From Desnuesiella massiliensis (GTDB lineage: Bacteria > Bacillota > Clostridia > Clostridiales > Clostridiaceae): a stretch of DNA of 64,000 nt. The stretch is taken from assembly GCF_001403615.1 (NCBI RefSeq), contig NZ_LN879455.1, positions 814,340 to 878,339 on the forward strand. Direction: 5' to 3'. Below, one piece after another: positions 7,340 through 16,296 of this stretch. Below the pieces are notes generated by a model. It searched no databases, had not been told where the DNA came from, and saw only the letters and a program-made list of their open reading frames with translations. Position 1 is the first letter of the stretch. Each line of letters opens with the position of its first letter. The position numbers and the translations under genes were made by a program.

Positions 7340-8122
7340 ATGGAGTTAAAAAATGTTATCCTTGAAAAAGAAAATAAAGTAGCTATTGTAACAATCAACA
7401 GACCAAAAGCATTAAATGCTTTAAATTCAGAAACTTTAAAAGAGTTAGACATTTTAATTGAAAATCTTGAAAACGATGACGAGGTTTATGCAGTTATAAT
7501 TACAGGTGCAGGAGATAAAGCATTTGTAGCAGGAGCTGATATAACAGAAATGAAGGACTTAAATACTATGGAAGGAAGAAGATTTTCTATATTAGGCAAT
7601 AAAGTGTTTAGGAGACTTGAAAATTTAGAAAAACCTGTAATTGCAGCTATACCAGGCTTTGCTCTTGGTGGAGGCTGTGAGCTTGCGATGGCTTGTGATA
7701 TAAGAATTGCTACAGATAAGGCTAAATTTGGACAACCTGAAGTAGGTTTAGGAATCACTCCAGGCTTTGGTGGAACTCAAAGATTAGCTAGAATAGTTGG
7801 CTTAGGAAAAGCTAAAGAATTAATTTACACAGGAAGAATAATGAAGGCTGACGAAGCTTTAAATATAGGATTAGTTAATAAAGTTGTAGAAGCAGATAAA
7901 TTAATGGAAGAAGCCAAAGCTATGGCAAATCAAATAGCTTCTAATGCTCCAATAGCAGTTAAGCTATGCAAGGTTGCTATAAACAGAGGAATGCAATGTG
8001 ATATAGATACAGCTTTAATGTATGAAGCAGAAGCTTTTGGAGAATGTTTTTCAACGTTAGACCAAAAGGAAGGCATGACAGCTTTTGTAGAGAAGAGAGA
8101 AAAGAGCTTCCAAAATAAATAA
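7340..8122 (+). CDS. crt: 3-hydroxybutyryl-CoA dehydratase (crotonase)
   Basis: Dehydrates 3-hydroxybutyryl-CoA to crotonyl-CoA in the butyryl-CoA pathway. The 260-aa protein is of normal length. Features: AFVAGADITEM and GFALGGGCELAMACD, whose backbone amides form the oxyanion hole, and FGQPEVGLGITPGFGGTQRL, which carries a catalytic Glu. GGGAGG precedes the ATG. It is the first gene of crt-bcd-etfB-etfA-hbd. A thiolase gene is absent from the cluster. Confidence 0.95.
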   Translation: MELKNVILEKENKVAIVTINRPKALNALNSETLKELDILIENLENDDEVYAVIITGAGDKAFVAGADITEMKDLNTMEGRRFSILGNKVFRRLENLEKPVIAAIPGFALGGGCELAMACDIRIATDKAKFGQPEVGLGITPGFGGTQRLARIVGLGKAKELIYTGRIMKADEALNIGLVNKVVEADKLMEEAKAMANQIASNAPIAVKLCKVAINRGMQCDIDTALMYEAEAFGECFSTLDQKEGMTAFVEKREKSFQNK

Positions 8123-8146
8123 TTATCATTAACATAAAAAATTATA

Positions 8147-8172
8147 CTAGAGATCAGAAATCTGGTCTCTAG
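8147..8172 (+). other. Intercistronic hairpin between crt and bcd
   Basis: Stem CTAGAGATCAG / CTGGTCTCTAG (one G-U pair) with a 4-base loop. No T-run follows, so it is more likely an mRNA-stabilising or processing element than a terminator. Confidence 0.5.
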
Positions 8173-8211
8173 CCTTAAGTATGCAGTTAAAAAATAAGGA
8201 GGTATAAGTAA

Positions 8212-9351
8212 ATGAATTTTGCACTATCAAAGGAACAAGAATTAGTTAGACAAATGGTAAGAGAGTTTGCAAATGATAAAGTAAAACCAATAGCAGCAGA
8301 AATAGATGAAACAGAAAGATTTCCTATGGAAAACGTGGAGTTAATGGCTAAGTATGGAATGATGGGATTGCCTTTCCCAGTTCAATATGGTGGAGCAGGC
8401 GGAGATACTCTATCCTATATATTAGCAGTGGAAGAATTATCAAAGGTTTGTGGAACTACAGGGGTTATACTTTCAGCTCACGTTTCCCTTTGTGCATCTT
8501 TAATTCAACAATTTGGAACAGAGGATCAAAAACAAAAATACTTAATACCATTAGCTAAAGGTGAAAAAATTGGTGCTTTTGGACTAACTGAGCCTAATGC
8601 GGGTACAGATGCATCTGGACAACAAACTATAGCTGTGTTAGAGGGAGATCATTATGTATTAAATGGCTCTAAGATATTTATAACTAACGGTGGAGTGGCA
8701 GATGTATTTATCGTATTTGCTATGACAGATAGAAGCAAGGGTGTTAAAGGCATATCAGCATTTATAGTTGAAAAGAACTTCCCAGGTTTCTCTATTGGAA
8801 AATTAGAAAACAAAATGGGTATCAGAGCTTCTTCAACTACTGAGCTTATAATGGAAAACTGCATAGTTCCAAAGGAAAACCTAATAGGACAAGAAGGAAA
8901 GGGTTTTGGTATAGCTATGAAGACTCTAGATGGAGGAAGAATAGGTATAGCAGCTCAAGCTTTAGGTATAGCAGAAGGTGCTTTAGAAGAATCTATAAAC
9001 TACATGAAAGATAGAAAACAATTTGGAAAACCATTAAGCGCATTCCAAGGATTACAATGGATGATAGCTGAAATGGACGTTAAAGTAGAAGCTGCAAGAC
9101 AATTAGTTTATAAATCAGCTTGGTTAAAGGACAATGGTCTACCATATTCTTTAGATGCAGCTAGAGCAAAACTATTTGCAGCAGATGTAGCAATGGAAGT
9201 AACTACTAAGGCAGTTCAAATCTTTGGTGGATACGGATATACTAAGGAGTACCCAGTAGAAAGAATGATGAGAGACGCTAAGATAACTGAAATCTATGAA
9301 GGAACTTCACAAGTTCAGAAGATGGTTATAGCTGGAAGTGTAATAAAGTAA
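8212..9351 (+). CDS. bcd: Butyryl-CoA dehydrogenase
   Basis: FAD enzyme that reduces crotonyl-CoA to butyryl-CoA. In clostridia it acts in complex with EtfAB and couples this to ferredoxin reduction by NADH. The 379-aa protein has the acyl-CoA dehydrogenase signatures GAFGLTEPNAGTDASG, FITNGG and QIFGGYGYTKEYPVERMMRD. The catalytic base is Glu363 in IYEGTSQVQK. AAGGAGG precedes the ATG. It is followed 13 bp later by etfB. Confidence 0.96.
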   Translation: MNFALSKEQELVRQMVREFANDKVKPIAAEIDETERFPMENVELMAKYGMMGLPFPVQYGGAGGDTLSYILAVEELSKVCGTTGVILSAHVSLCASLIQQFGTEDQKQKYLIPLAKGEKIGAFGLTEPNAGTDASGQQTIAVLEGDHYVLNGSKIFITNGGVADVFIVFAMTDRSKGVKGISAFIVEKNFPGFSIGKLENKMGIRASSTTELIMENCIVPKENLIGQEGKGFGIAMKTLDGGRIGIAAQALGIAEGALEESINYMKDRKQFGKPLSAFQGLQWMIAEMDVKVEAARQLVYKSAWLKDNGLPYSLDAARAKLFAADVAMEVTTKAVQIFGGYGYTKEYPVERMMRDAKITEIYEGTSQVQKMVIAGSVIK

Positions 9352-9364
9352 GGAGGATAAATAA

Positions 9365-10144
9365 ATGAATATAGTGGTTTGTTTAAAGCAAGTACCTGAT
9401 ACAACAGCAGTAAGAATTGATCCAAAAACAGGAACACTTATAAGAGAAGGAGTTCCATCAATTATCAATCCAGAAGATAAACATGCTTTAGAAGAGGCTC
9501 TAAGATTAAAAGATCAGTATGGTGCAAAGGTAACTATTATAAGTATGGGACCACCTCAAGCACAAAACGCATTAAGAGAAGCTCTTTGCATGGGAGCTGA
9601 TGAAGCCATATTAATAACTGACAGAGCCTTTGCAGGAGCAGATACTCTAGCTACTTCAAAAGCTTTAGCAGGAGCTTTAAGAAAACTTGAATATGATATA
9701 GTATTCGCAGGAAGACAAGCTATAGACGGAGATACCGCTCAAGTAGGACCAGAAATAGCTGAACATTTAGATATACCTCAAGTTACATACGTTCAAGACG
9801 TAAAGGTTGAAGGAGAAACATTATATATAAATAGAGCATTAGAGGATGGATATGAAATTATTGAAGTTAAAGCACCAGTGCTTTTAACAGCTATAAAAGA
9901 ATTAAATGAGCCAAGATACATGAATGCTAGATATATATTTGATTCTGCTAATAAAGAAATAAAGATATGGTCAGCTAATGATATAGATGTAGAAAAGTCA
10001 GAACTTGGACTTGCAGGTTCTCCAACAAAGGTTAAAAAATCTATGACTAAGGAAGCTAAGGGTCAGGGAGAAATAGTTGATAAGCCAGCAGCAGAAGCAG
10101 CAGCATATGTTATACAAAAAATGAAAGAAAGACACTACATCTAG
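9365..10144 (+). CDS. etfB: Electron transfer flavoprotein, beta subunit
   Basis: With EtfA it takes electrons from NADH and splits them between crotonyl-CoA (through Bcd) and ferredoxin. The 259-aa protein begins MNIVVCLKQVPDT, typical of EtfB. It contains GRQAIDGDTAQVGPEIAEHL, the nucleotide-binding region in bifurcating EtfB, and the recognition-loop segment LNEPRYMNARYIF. It is preceded by AAGGAGG and sits between bcd and etfA as in other clostridial operons. Confidence 0.95.
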   Translation: MNIVVCLKQVPDTTAVRIDPKTGTLIREGVPSIINPEDKHALEEALRLKDQYGAKVTIISMGPPQAQNALREALCMGADEAILITDRAFAGADTLATSKALAGALRKLEYDIVFAGRQAIDGDTAQVGPEIAEHLDIPQVTYVQDVKVEGETLYINRALEDGYEIIEVKAPVLLTAIKELNEPRYMNARYIFDSANKEIKIWSANDIDVEKSELGLAGSPTKVKKSMTKEAKGQGEIVDKPAAEAAAYVIQKMKERHYI

Positions 10145-10174
10145 TATTTTCTAGTATTGAAGGAGGTATTTAAA

Positions 10175-11185
10175 ATGAACATAGCGGATTACAAAGGCGT
10201 TTGGGTTTTTGCTGAGCAAAGAGACGGAGAACTTCAAAAGGTTTCCTTAGAATTATTAGGCGAAGGAAGAAAAATTGCAGATAAATTAGGAGTTAAGTTA
10301 ACTGCACTATTATTAGGTGATAAAATAGAAGGATTAGCGAAAAATTTAGTAGCTTATGGAGCAGATGAGGTTTTAGTTGCAGAAGATCCTTTATTAAAGA
10401 ATTATACTACTGATGCTTATACAAAGGTAATTTGCGATTTAGCAAATGAGAAAAAACCTGACATATTTTTTATTGGAGCTACTTTCATTGGTAGAGACTT
10501 AGGCCCAAGAGTAGCGGCTAGATTATCCACAGGGTTAACAGCTGATTGTACTTCTTTAGATATAGATGAAGAAGGAAGATATTTATTAGCAACAAGACCA
10601 GCTTTTGGTGGAAACTTAATGGCTACTATAGCTTGTGCTGATCACAGACCACAAATGGCTACAGTTAGACCAGGAGTGTTTGAAAAGTTAGCTAAAGATG
10701 AGAGTAAGGTAGCTAACATAGAAAAAGTTAGCTTTGAATTAAGCGAAAATGATGTAAGAACTAAAGTAGTTAAAGTAGTTAAAGAACATAAAGATATTGT
10801 AGATATAAGCGAAGCTAATATACTTATATCTGGTGGTAGAGGAGTTGGAAACAAAGAAACTTTCAAACTTCTTCAAGACCTAGCGGAAGTAATGGGCGGA
10901 ACCGTTGCAGCATCTAGAGCTGCAGTAGAAAATGGCTGGTTGGAAAGAGATTACCAAGTTGGACAGACTGGTAAGACAGTAAGACCTAATATATATATAG
11001 CCTGCGGAATATCGGGAGCTATACAGCATTTAGCTGGTATGCAGGATTCAGATTATATCATAGCTATCAATAAAGACGCTACGGCTCCAATCATGAAGGC
11101 AGCTGACCTTGCTATAGTTGGTGACTTAAATAAAGTAATACCAGAACTTATAGCTCAAGTTAAAGCTAGAAAAGAAAATCAATAA
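10175..11185 (+). CDS. etfA: Electron transfer flavoprotein, alpha subunit
   Basis: FAD-binding partner of EtfB; 336 aa from the ATG at 10175, which has GAAGGAGG upstream (a TTG six codons earlier overlaps that site and is rejected). The N-terminal half has GADEVLVAEDP and FIGATFIGRDLGPRVAARL. The C-terminal FAD domain has ISGGRGVGNKETF, GGTVAASRAAVENGW, VGQTGKTVRPNIYIACGISGAIQHLAGM and INKDATAPIMKAADL, the last two being FAD signatures. There are no added ferredoxin clusters. Confidence 0.95.
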   Translation: MNIADYKGVWVFAEQRDGELQKVSLELLGEGRKIADKLGVKLTALLLGDKIEGLAKNLVAYGADEVLVAEDPLLKNYTTDAYTKVICDLANEKKPDIFFIGATFIGRDLGPRVAARLSTGLTADCTSLDIDEEGRYLLATRPAFGGNLMATIACADHRPQMATVRPGVFEKLAKDESKVANIEKVSFELSENDVRTKVVKVVKEHKDIVDISEANILISGGRGVGNKETFKLLQDLAEVMGGTVAASRAAVENGWLERDYQVGQTGKTVRPNIYIACGISGAIQHLAGMQDSDYIIAINKDATAPIMKAADLAIVGDLNKVIPELIAQVKARKENQ

Positions 11186-11195
11186 TATTTTTTTA

Positions 11196-11225
11196 TATAC
11201 TTCAGCCGTAATAGGCTGAAGTATA
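11196..11225 (+). other. Intercistronic hairpin between etfA and hbd
   Basis: Perfect 12-bp stem TATACTTCAGCC / GGCTGAAGTATA with a 6-base loop. There is no T-run after it on the plus strand, so hbd is probably still cotranscribed, perhaps at a separately tuned level. Confidence 0.5.
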
Positions 11226-11281
11226 GTATAATATAAGCATAAAAAGGTTTGAATACATATTTTTGTTGGGAGGTCTAGAAA

Positions 11282-12130
11282 ATGGAAAAAATATTTGTTC
11301 TTGGTGCAGGTACAATGGGCTCAGGTATAGCTCAAGCTTTCGCAGTTAAAGGGTATGAAGTGGTATTAAGAGATATTAAAGATGAATTTGTTCAAAGAGG
11401 CGTGGCTGGAATAAACAAAAGCCTTTCAAAATTAGTTGAAAAAGGTAAGATGACAGCAGAAGCTAAGGACGAAATCATGGCTAGAGTGCATGGTACAGTA
11501 GATATGAATGCTGCAGCAGATTGCGATCTTATAATAGAAGCAGCAGTAGAAAATATGGAAATAAAGAGACAAATATTTGGTGAATTGGATAGAATATGTA
11601 AGCCTGAAGCTATACTTGCTTCAAATACATCTTCTTTATCCATTACAGAAATAGGTTCAGCTACAAAAAGACCAGATAAGGTTATAGGTATGCATTTCTT
11701 CAATCCAGCTCCAGTTATGAAACTAGTTGAAATCATAAGAGGAATAGCGACTTCTCAAGAATGCTATGATAAAGTAAAAGAATTATCTTTAGCTATAGGA
11801 AAAGATCCAGTAGAAGTTGCTGAAGCTCCAGGATTTGTAGTTAATAGAATATTAATTCCAATGATCAATGAAGCTATCTGTGTTTTATCAGAAGGTACTG
11901 CTTCTGCGGCAGATATCGATAAATCCATGATGCTTGGAGCAAATCATCCAATGGGACCTCTTACACTATCAGACTTTATAGGAAATGATATAGTACTAGC
12001 TATTATGGATGTTTTATATAAAGAAACGGGAGATCCTAAATACAGAGCTTGCCCATTATTAAAGAAATATGTAAGAGCAGGCTATCTTGGAAGAAAAACT
12101 GGAAGAGGATTCTTTGACTATTCAAAATAA
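11282..12130 (+). CDS. hbd: 3-hydroxybutyryl-CoA dehydrogenase
   Basis: Reduces acetoacetyl-CoA to 3-hydroxybutyryl-CoA with NAD(P)H. The 282-aa protein starts with the dinucleotide fold VLGAGTMGSGIAQAFA. It contains ASNTSSLSI and the catalytic His in GMHFFNPAPVMKLVEII. The C-terminal domain has PGFVVNRILIPMINEA and GANHPMGPL. A GGGAGG site precedes the ATG. It is the last gene of the operon and is closed by a strong terminator. Confidence 0.96.
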   Translation: MEKIFVLGAGTMGSGIAQAFAVKGYEVVLRDIKDEFVQRGVAGINKSLSKLVEKGKMTAEAKDEIMARVHGTVDMNAAADCDLIIEAAVENMEIKRQIFGELDRICKPEAILASNTSSLSITEIGSATKRPDKVIGMHFFNPAPVMKLVEIIRGIATSQECYDKVKELSLAIGKDPVEVAEAPGFVVNRILIPMINEAICVLSEGTASAADIDKSMMLGANHPMGPLTLSDFIGNDIVLAIMDVLYKETGDPKYRACPLLKKYVRAGYLGRKTGRGFFDYSK

Positions 12131-12144
12131 AAATTGTAAATTAA

Positions 12145-12180
12145 AAAAGGGGTTGTCTCAAAGTGATACAACCCCTTTTA
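12145..12180 (+). terminator. Terminator of the crt-bcd-etfBA-hbd operon
   Basis: Stem AAAAGGGGTTGT / ACAACCCCTTTT, 12 bp, 11-base loop. The region 12181-12340 that follows shows no clear promoter. Confidence 0.85.
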
Positions 12181-12340
12181 AGTATTGTAAAAAAATAATG
12201 GATGGCTGGTTACTTTTACAGGTGCGTTGAATGTTGCGTAAAACTGTATATTAACTTATGTTAAAGATGAGTAGTAATTAAAGAATTTTTAGCAGAAGTT
12301 AGTATATACATTGCATCAAATTTTATAGGAGCTGAAGTGA

Positions 12341-14266
12341 ATGTATAATAAAAAAAGCCACGATGAAATTATAAAAGAATCCCATGAAAGATCTAAAGAG
12401 TATGGCATTGAAAAAGAGAGGATCGTTTCTAAAAAGATACTAAAAGGTAAGGAAGTTTCAGATACTATAAGAAATAACAAAAGATTAATAACCGTAGCAG
12501 CACCTTTTGTAAAGATACTATACGATTTTGTAATAGGTTCTGGTTTTATAATAATTTTAACGGATAGAGAAGGCTGTATTTTAAATTTAATAGGAGATAA
12601 GGACATAGTTAACGCTGCTAAGGAATTGAATATGGTCATAGGGGCTTATATGGATGAAGGAAGTATAGGTACTAATGCTATGGGTACTGCTATAAAAGAA
12701 GATTCACCAATACAGGTTTCAGCAAAAGAACATTTTATTACTGCATATCATAGGTGGACTTGTTCCGCGGCGCCTATTCATGATATTCAGGGGAATATCA
12801 TCGGAACCTTAAATTTAACAGGCAGAAGTCATCTAGTTAATCCTCATAGCCTGGGATTGGTGGTAGCTGCAGTTAGATCCATAGAAAATCAAATGAAAAT
12901 GGAAAGTACTCAAAAGAAGCTTCAAGAGGCCTATTTGTATATGAATACTATAATGAATTCTATTTCTTATGGTATCTTAGCTATAGACAAGGATGGCATA
13001 ATAAATAGCATAAATGATACTGCTTGCAAAATCATAAGATTAGAAAGAAAAGAGATAATTAATAAGACTATAGACATTATAGATAGTAATTTAGCACACT
13101 TTTTAACAGAGTTTAAAGAAGGGAAGAATATAAGAGACGAAGAATTACATTTTAAACTTCGAGGACTTAGAGAAAGATATACCATGGATGCCTATCCTAT
13201 TCACTCAGAAAATGGAGTAGTAGGCACTGTTATACTATTAAAGGATATGCAAAATGTTATCAACCTAGTAAATAAATATACTGGTATGAGAGCGAAATAT
13301 AGCTTTGAAGATTTCATAGGAGAAGGCTTAGAGGTTAAGAGGATAAAAGAATACGCAAAGAATGTAGCGGATAGCCCATCTACCATATTGATTGAAGGTG
13401 AAAGCGGTACTGGTAAAGAAGTGTTAGCTCAGGCTATTCATAACTATAGCAATAGAAGAGATCTTGGATTTGTAGCTATAAATTGTGGTGCTATATCAAA
13501 AAATTTAATTGAAAGTGAGCTTTTCGGCTATGATGAAGGAGCTTTCACCGGTGCAAAAAAAGGCGGCCATCCTGGTAAATTTGAATTAGCTAATGGAGGA
13601 ACCCTTTTTTTAGATGAGATAGGAGAGATGCCTATAGATATGCAGGTAAATCTTTTAAGAGTGCTACAGGAGGGGGTAGTAACAAGAGTGGGAGGAAATA
13701 AATATGTCCCCATTGATGTGAGGGTTATGGCAGCCACCAATAAGGATTTAAGAAAGGAGGTTGCTAAGGGAAACTTCAGGCAGGACCTTTATTATAGGCT
13801 CAGTGTTATTCCTATAACTATACCGCCTTTAAGAGAACGTAAAGAGGATATTCCTTTATTAATAAAGCACTTTCTTCAAGTTAAATCTAAAAAGCTTAAC
13901 AAACCTATCCCGCCAATAACTGAAGAGCAATATTATAAAATATTAGGTTATAATTGGAAGGGAAATGTAAGAGAGCTAGAGAATTTTATTGAAAAATTTA
14001 TAATTCTTGGTGGAGAAGTAGATATAGAGCATATGAACAATAATAGACTAAATTATGAGAAATTTAAAGAAATAGTATGTAGTGAGGATACCAAGGAGTA
14101 TGAGGAGTGCTATGTGAAATCCTTGGAGGAGCTAGAAAGAAGGGCCATATTAGCTTGTTATAAAAAGTATGATGGTAATATTTCTAAAGTAGCTACTACA
14201 TTAAATATAGGAAGAAATACATTGTATTCTAAAATTAAAAAGTATAATATAGATTTTGAAGGTTAA
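12341..14266 (+). CDS. Sigma-54-dependent enhancer-binding activator (GAF-PAS-AAA-Fis)
   Basis: ATPase that opens sigma-54 promoters. The 641-aa protein has a GAF-like sensor (about 50-190, including MDEGSIGTNAMGTAI), a PAS domain (about 195-310, ISYGILAIDKDGII), and an AAA+ domain with Walker A GESGTGKE (near 350), the sigma-54 contact loop GAFTGA (near 400) and FLDEIGEM. A Fis-type helix-turn-helix ends it (about 600-640, GNISKVATTLNIGRNTLYSKI). The domain order matches the AcoR/AdhR type. It lies between the crt operon and the alcohol dehydrogenase, both of which have sigma-54 promoters, so it is the obvious candidate activator of one or both. Confidence 0.93.
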   Translation: MYNKKSHDEIIKESHERSKEYGIEKERIVSKKILKGKEVSDTIRNNKRLITVAAPFVKILYDFVIGSGFIIILTDREGCILNLIGDKDIVNAAKELNMVIGAYMDEGSIGTNAMGTAIKEDSPIQVSAKEHFITAYHRWTCSAAPIHDIQGNIIGTLNLTGRSHLVNPHSLGLVVAAVRSIENQMKMESTQKKLQEAYLYMNTIMNSISYGILAIDKDGIINSINDTACKIIRLERKEIINKTIDIIDSNLAHFLTEFKEGKNIRDEELHFKLRGLRERYTMDAYPIHSENGVVGTVILLKDMQNVINLVNKYTGMRAKYSFEDFIGEGLEVKRIKEYAKNVADSPSTILIEGESGTGKEVLAQAIHNYSNRRDLGFVAINCGAISKNLIESELFGYDEGAFTGAKKGGHPGKFELANGGTLFLDEIGEMPIDMQVNLLRVLQEGVVTRVGGNKYVPIDVRVMAATNKDLRKEVAKGNFRQDLYYRLSVIPITIPPLRERKEDIPLLIKHFLQVKSKKLNKPIPPITEEQYYKILGYNWKGNVRELENFIEKFIILGGEVDIEHMNNNRLNYEKFKEIVCSEDTKEYEECYVKSLEELERRAILACYKKYDGNISKVATTLNIGRNTLYSKIKKYNIDFEG

Positions 14267-14286
14267 ATATTATGAGGAGGATTAAC

Positions 14287-14751
14287 ATGAGTTTAAAAGG
14301 ATTTATTACTTCTGTAGTTATGGCAGTATTGCTTTGCCTTTCTTCATTTATTATCGGAGTTAAGTTTACTTTGATAATATTAGGACTATTTTATATTATA
14401 CAAGGGATATTATACCAGTATAATAAGGATTATTATATTAAGATACAAAATGTTATAAATGCAGATAGAGAGAGGATTTATGAAAGTAAAAGTGATGAAT
14501 TTAAAGAATATATAAAGTCAGATCCTATATCTTGCTTTTTTGTAGGTATATTATTTATGTACTTAGGCTTTAGGTATGCTTACTTAGTACCTTCCATTAA
14601 ATATTACATAGCTGTAAGTATATTTGTAATATCTAACTATTTTATAGAGATATATGCTATGAGTAAAAGCGTTGATTGGCAGGATTATAAAAAGAAAAGT
14701 ATTTTACCTATATTAATAATATTGATTTTTGTGCTATTTTTGTTAAATTAA
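14287..14751 (+). CDS. Multi-pass membrane protein, unknown
   Basis: A 154-aa protein with about five hydrophobic helices: two at the N terminus, two in the middle (CFFVGILFMYLGFRYAY and YYIAVSIFVISNYFIEIYAM), and one at the C terminus (ILPILIILIFVLFLL). The loop at about 45-80 is charged. The start at 14287 follows GAGGAGG; an in-frame ATG five codons upstream overlaps that site. It lies 20 bp behind the sigma-54 activator and is probably cotranscribed. No family recognised. Confidence 0.75.
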   Translation: MSLKGFITSVVMAVLLCLSSFIIGVKFTLIILGLFYIIQGILYQYNKDYYIKIQNVINADRERIYESKSDEFKEYIKSDPISCFFVGILFMYLGFRYAYLVPSIKYYIAVSIFVISNYFIEIYAMSKSVDWQDYKKKSILPILIILIFVLFLLN

Positions 14752-14772
14752 TAATAATATATGTTGGTATAG

Positions 14773-14809
14773 ATGTTCTAAAATGGAACTATGTTCTGAA
14801 ATAGAACAT
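14773..14809 (+). promoter_or_regulatory. Tandem palindromes, candidate enhancer (UAS) for the alcohol dehydrogenase
   Basis: Second site is perfect: ATGTTCT, GAAAT, AGAACAT (14791-14809). The first (14773-14791) is the same pattern with two changes in the right arm. They repeat at 18 bp and stand about 175 bp upstream of the -24 element, a normal distance for sites bound by enhancer-binding proteins. Confidence 0.65.
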
Positions 14810-14854
14810 AAAGTATTTTCAAAATATGTACTATTATCGAACAATTGATGTTTT

Positions 14855-14890
14855 GGTGATGAGAATAACTATATTTTCATCACCTTTTTT
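14855..14890 (+). terminator. Terminator after the activator/membrane-protein pair
   Basis: Stem GGTGATGAGAA / TTTTCATCACC with AT-rich loop, then TTTTTT. It lies between the candidate enhancer and the sigma-54 promoter. Confidence 0.8.
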
Positions 14891-14960
14891 ATTTTATTTT
14901 TGAAATAAAATCGGCTAATAATCAGATATAGACAATGTAAAATGCTTTTTTAAAAGAAGA

Positions 14961-14978
14961 TTGTTAAATAAATGACTA
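14961..14978. promoter_or_regulatory. Weak Rex-like site before the alcohol dehydrogenase
   Basis: TTGTTAAATAAATGACTA: the left half-site is perfect, the right half matches the Rex consensus at only about four of seven positions. Its place directly upstream of the -24 element parallels the good site in the crt promoter. Confidence 0.3.
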
Positions 14979-14981
14979 AAT

Positions 14982-14997
14982 TGGCATGAATATTGCG
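14982..14997 (+). promoter_or_regulatory. Sigma-54 (-24/-12) promoter of the alcohol dehydrogenase
   Basis: TGGCAT, five bases, TTGCG. The first ten bases, TTGGCATGAA with the preceding T, are identical to the crt promoter. Expected start near 15008, giving a leader of about 38 bases. Confidence 0.8.
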
Positions 14998-15045
14998 ATG
15001 TATTAAAAATGTAAAAATAAATTCAAAACTCAGGAGGGTCAAAAA

Positions 15046-16212
15046 ATGAATAGATTTACATTGCCAAGAGATATTTATTTTGGAAAAGGAAGCATGGAGT
15101 ATTTAAAAACTATTAAGGGTAAGAGAGCGGTAATCGTAACCGGTGGAAGCTCCATGCAAAAGTTTGGATTCTTAGATAAGGTAGAGAGTTATTTAAAAGC
15201 AGCTGGTATAGAGACAAAAAGAATTGAAGGTGTTGAGCCAGATCCGTCAGTAGAGACAGTGATGAATGGTGCAGCTTTAATGAGAGAATTTGAACCAGAT
15301 TGGATAATATCTATTGGTGGTGGATCACCTATAGATGCTGCAAAAGCCATGTGGATATTCTATGAGCATCCAGAGGTTACTTTTAACGATGTAAAGGATC
15401 CTTTCACAGTACCAGAGTTAAGAAATAAGGCTAAGTTTATAGCTATACCATCTACTAGTGGTACTGCTACTGAAGTTACAGCTTTCTCAGTAATAACTGA
15501 TTATAAAGCAGAAATAAAATATCCTCTAGCAGACTATAATCTAACTCCAGATGTGGCTATTGTTGATCCAGAGCTTGCAGAAACTATGCCAGCTACTCTA
15601 ACTGCACATACAGGCATGGATGCTTTAACTCATGCTATAGAAGCTTATGTAGCTGCGTTACATTCTCCATTCTCAGATCCTTTAGCTATGCAGGCCATAG
15701 AAATGGTAAGAGATTATTTATTAGATTCTTATAAAGGGAATGCTAATGCAAGAGAACAAATGCATATAGCTCAATGCTTAGCAGGGATGGCTTTCACTAA
15801 TGCTTTATTAGGAATAACTCATAGTATGGCACACAAGACCGGTGCCGTGTTCCATATACCACATGGATGTGCTAATGCCATATATTTACCTTATGTAATA
15901 GATTTTAATAAAAAGGCCTGTGGAGATAGATATGCTCAAATAGCTAAGAATTTAGGTTTGGAAGGAAATAGTGAAGAAGAATTAATAAAAGCTTTAACAG
16001 ATATGATAAAAGATTTAAATAAGAAAATGAGAATCCCTCAAACTCTGAAAGCTTATGGAATAACTGAAGAAGAATTCTATAAAAACTTAGATAGAATATC
16101 AGAAAATGCTGTGAAAGATGCATGTACAAGTTCAAATCCAAGAACTATTTCTGTGGAAGAAATGAAGAAGGTCTATACTTGTACCTTTACAGGAGAAGAA
16201 GTTAATTTTTAG
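15046..16212 (+). CDS. Iron-containing alcohol dehydrogenase
   Basis: Reduces aldehydes to alcohols with NAD(P)H and so disposes of reductant. The 388-aa protein closely resembles the C-terminal dehydrogenase domain of AdhE (start MNRFTLPRDIYFGKGS) but stands alone, with no aldehyde dehydrogenase domain. NAD(P) site: SIGGGSPIDAAKAMW. Fe-ADH signatures: IPSTSGTATEVTAFSVI, LTAHTGMDALTHAIEAYVA and THSMAHKTGAVFHIPHGCAN, the last two supplying His ligands to the metal. CAGGAGGG precedes the ATG. Monocistronic, with a sigma-54 promoter and its own terminator. The chain length of its substrate cannot be read from sequence. Confidence 0.93.
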   Translation: MNRFTLPRDIYFGKGSMEYLKTIKGKRAVIVTGGSSMQKFGFLDKVESYLKAAGIETKRIEGVEPDPSVETVMNGAALMREFEPDWIISIGGGSPIDAAKAMWIFYEHPEVTFNDVKDPFTVPELRNKAKFIAIPSTSGTATEVTAFSVITDYKAEIKYPLADYNLTPDVAIVDPELAETMPATLTAHTGMDALTHAIEAYVAALHSPFSDPLAMQAIEMVRDYLLDSYKGNANAREQMHIAQCLAGMAFTNALLGITHSMAHKTGAVFHIPHGCANAIYLPYVIDFNKKACGDRYAQIAKNLGLEGNSEEELIKALTDMIKDLNKKMRIPQTLKAYGITEEEFYKNLDRISENAVKDACTSSNPRTISVEEMKKVYTCTFTGEEVNF

Positions 16213-16296
16213 TCATCTGAAAAATAACTAGCCCAATATATTCATAGATCAATTGATTATTTGTGAAGATCTCCTAATTAAGTATCCATAAAAGCG

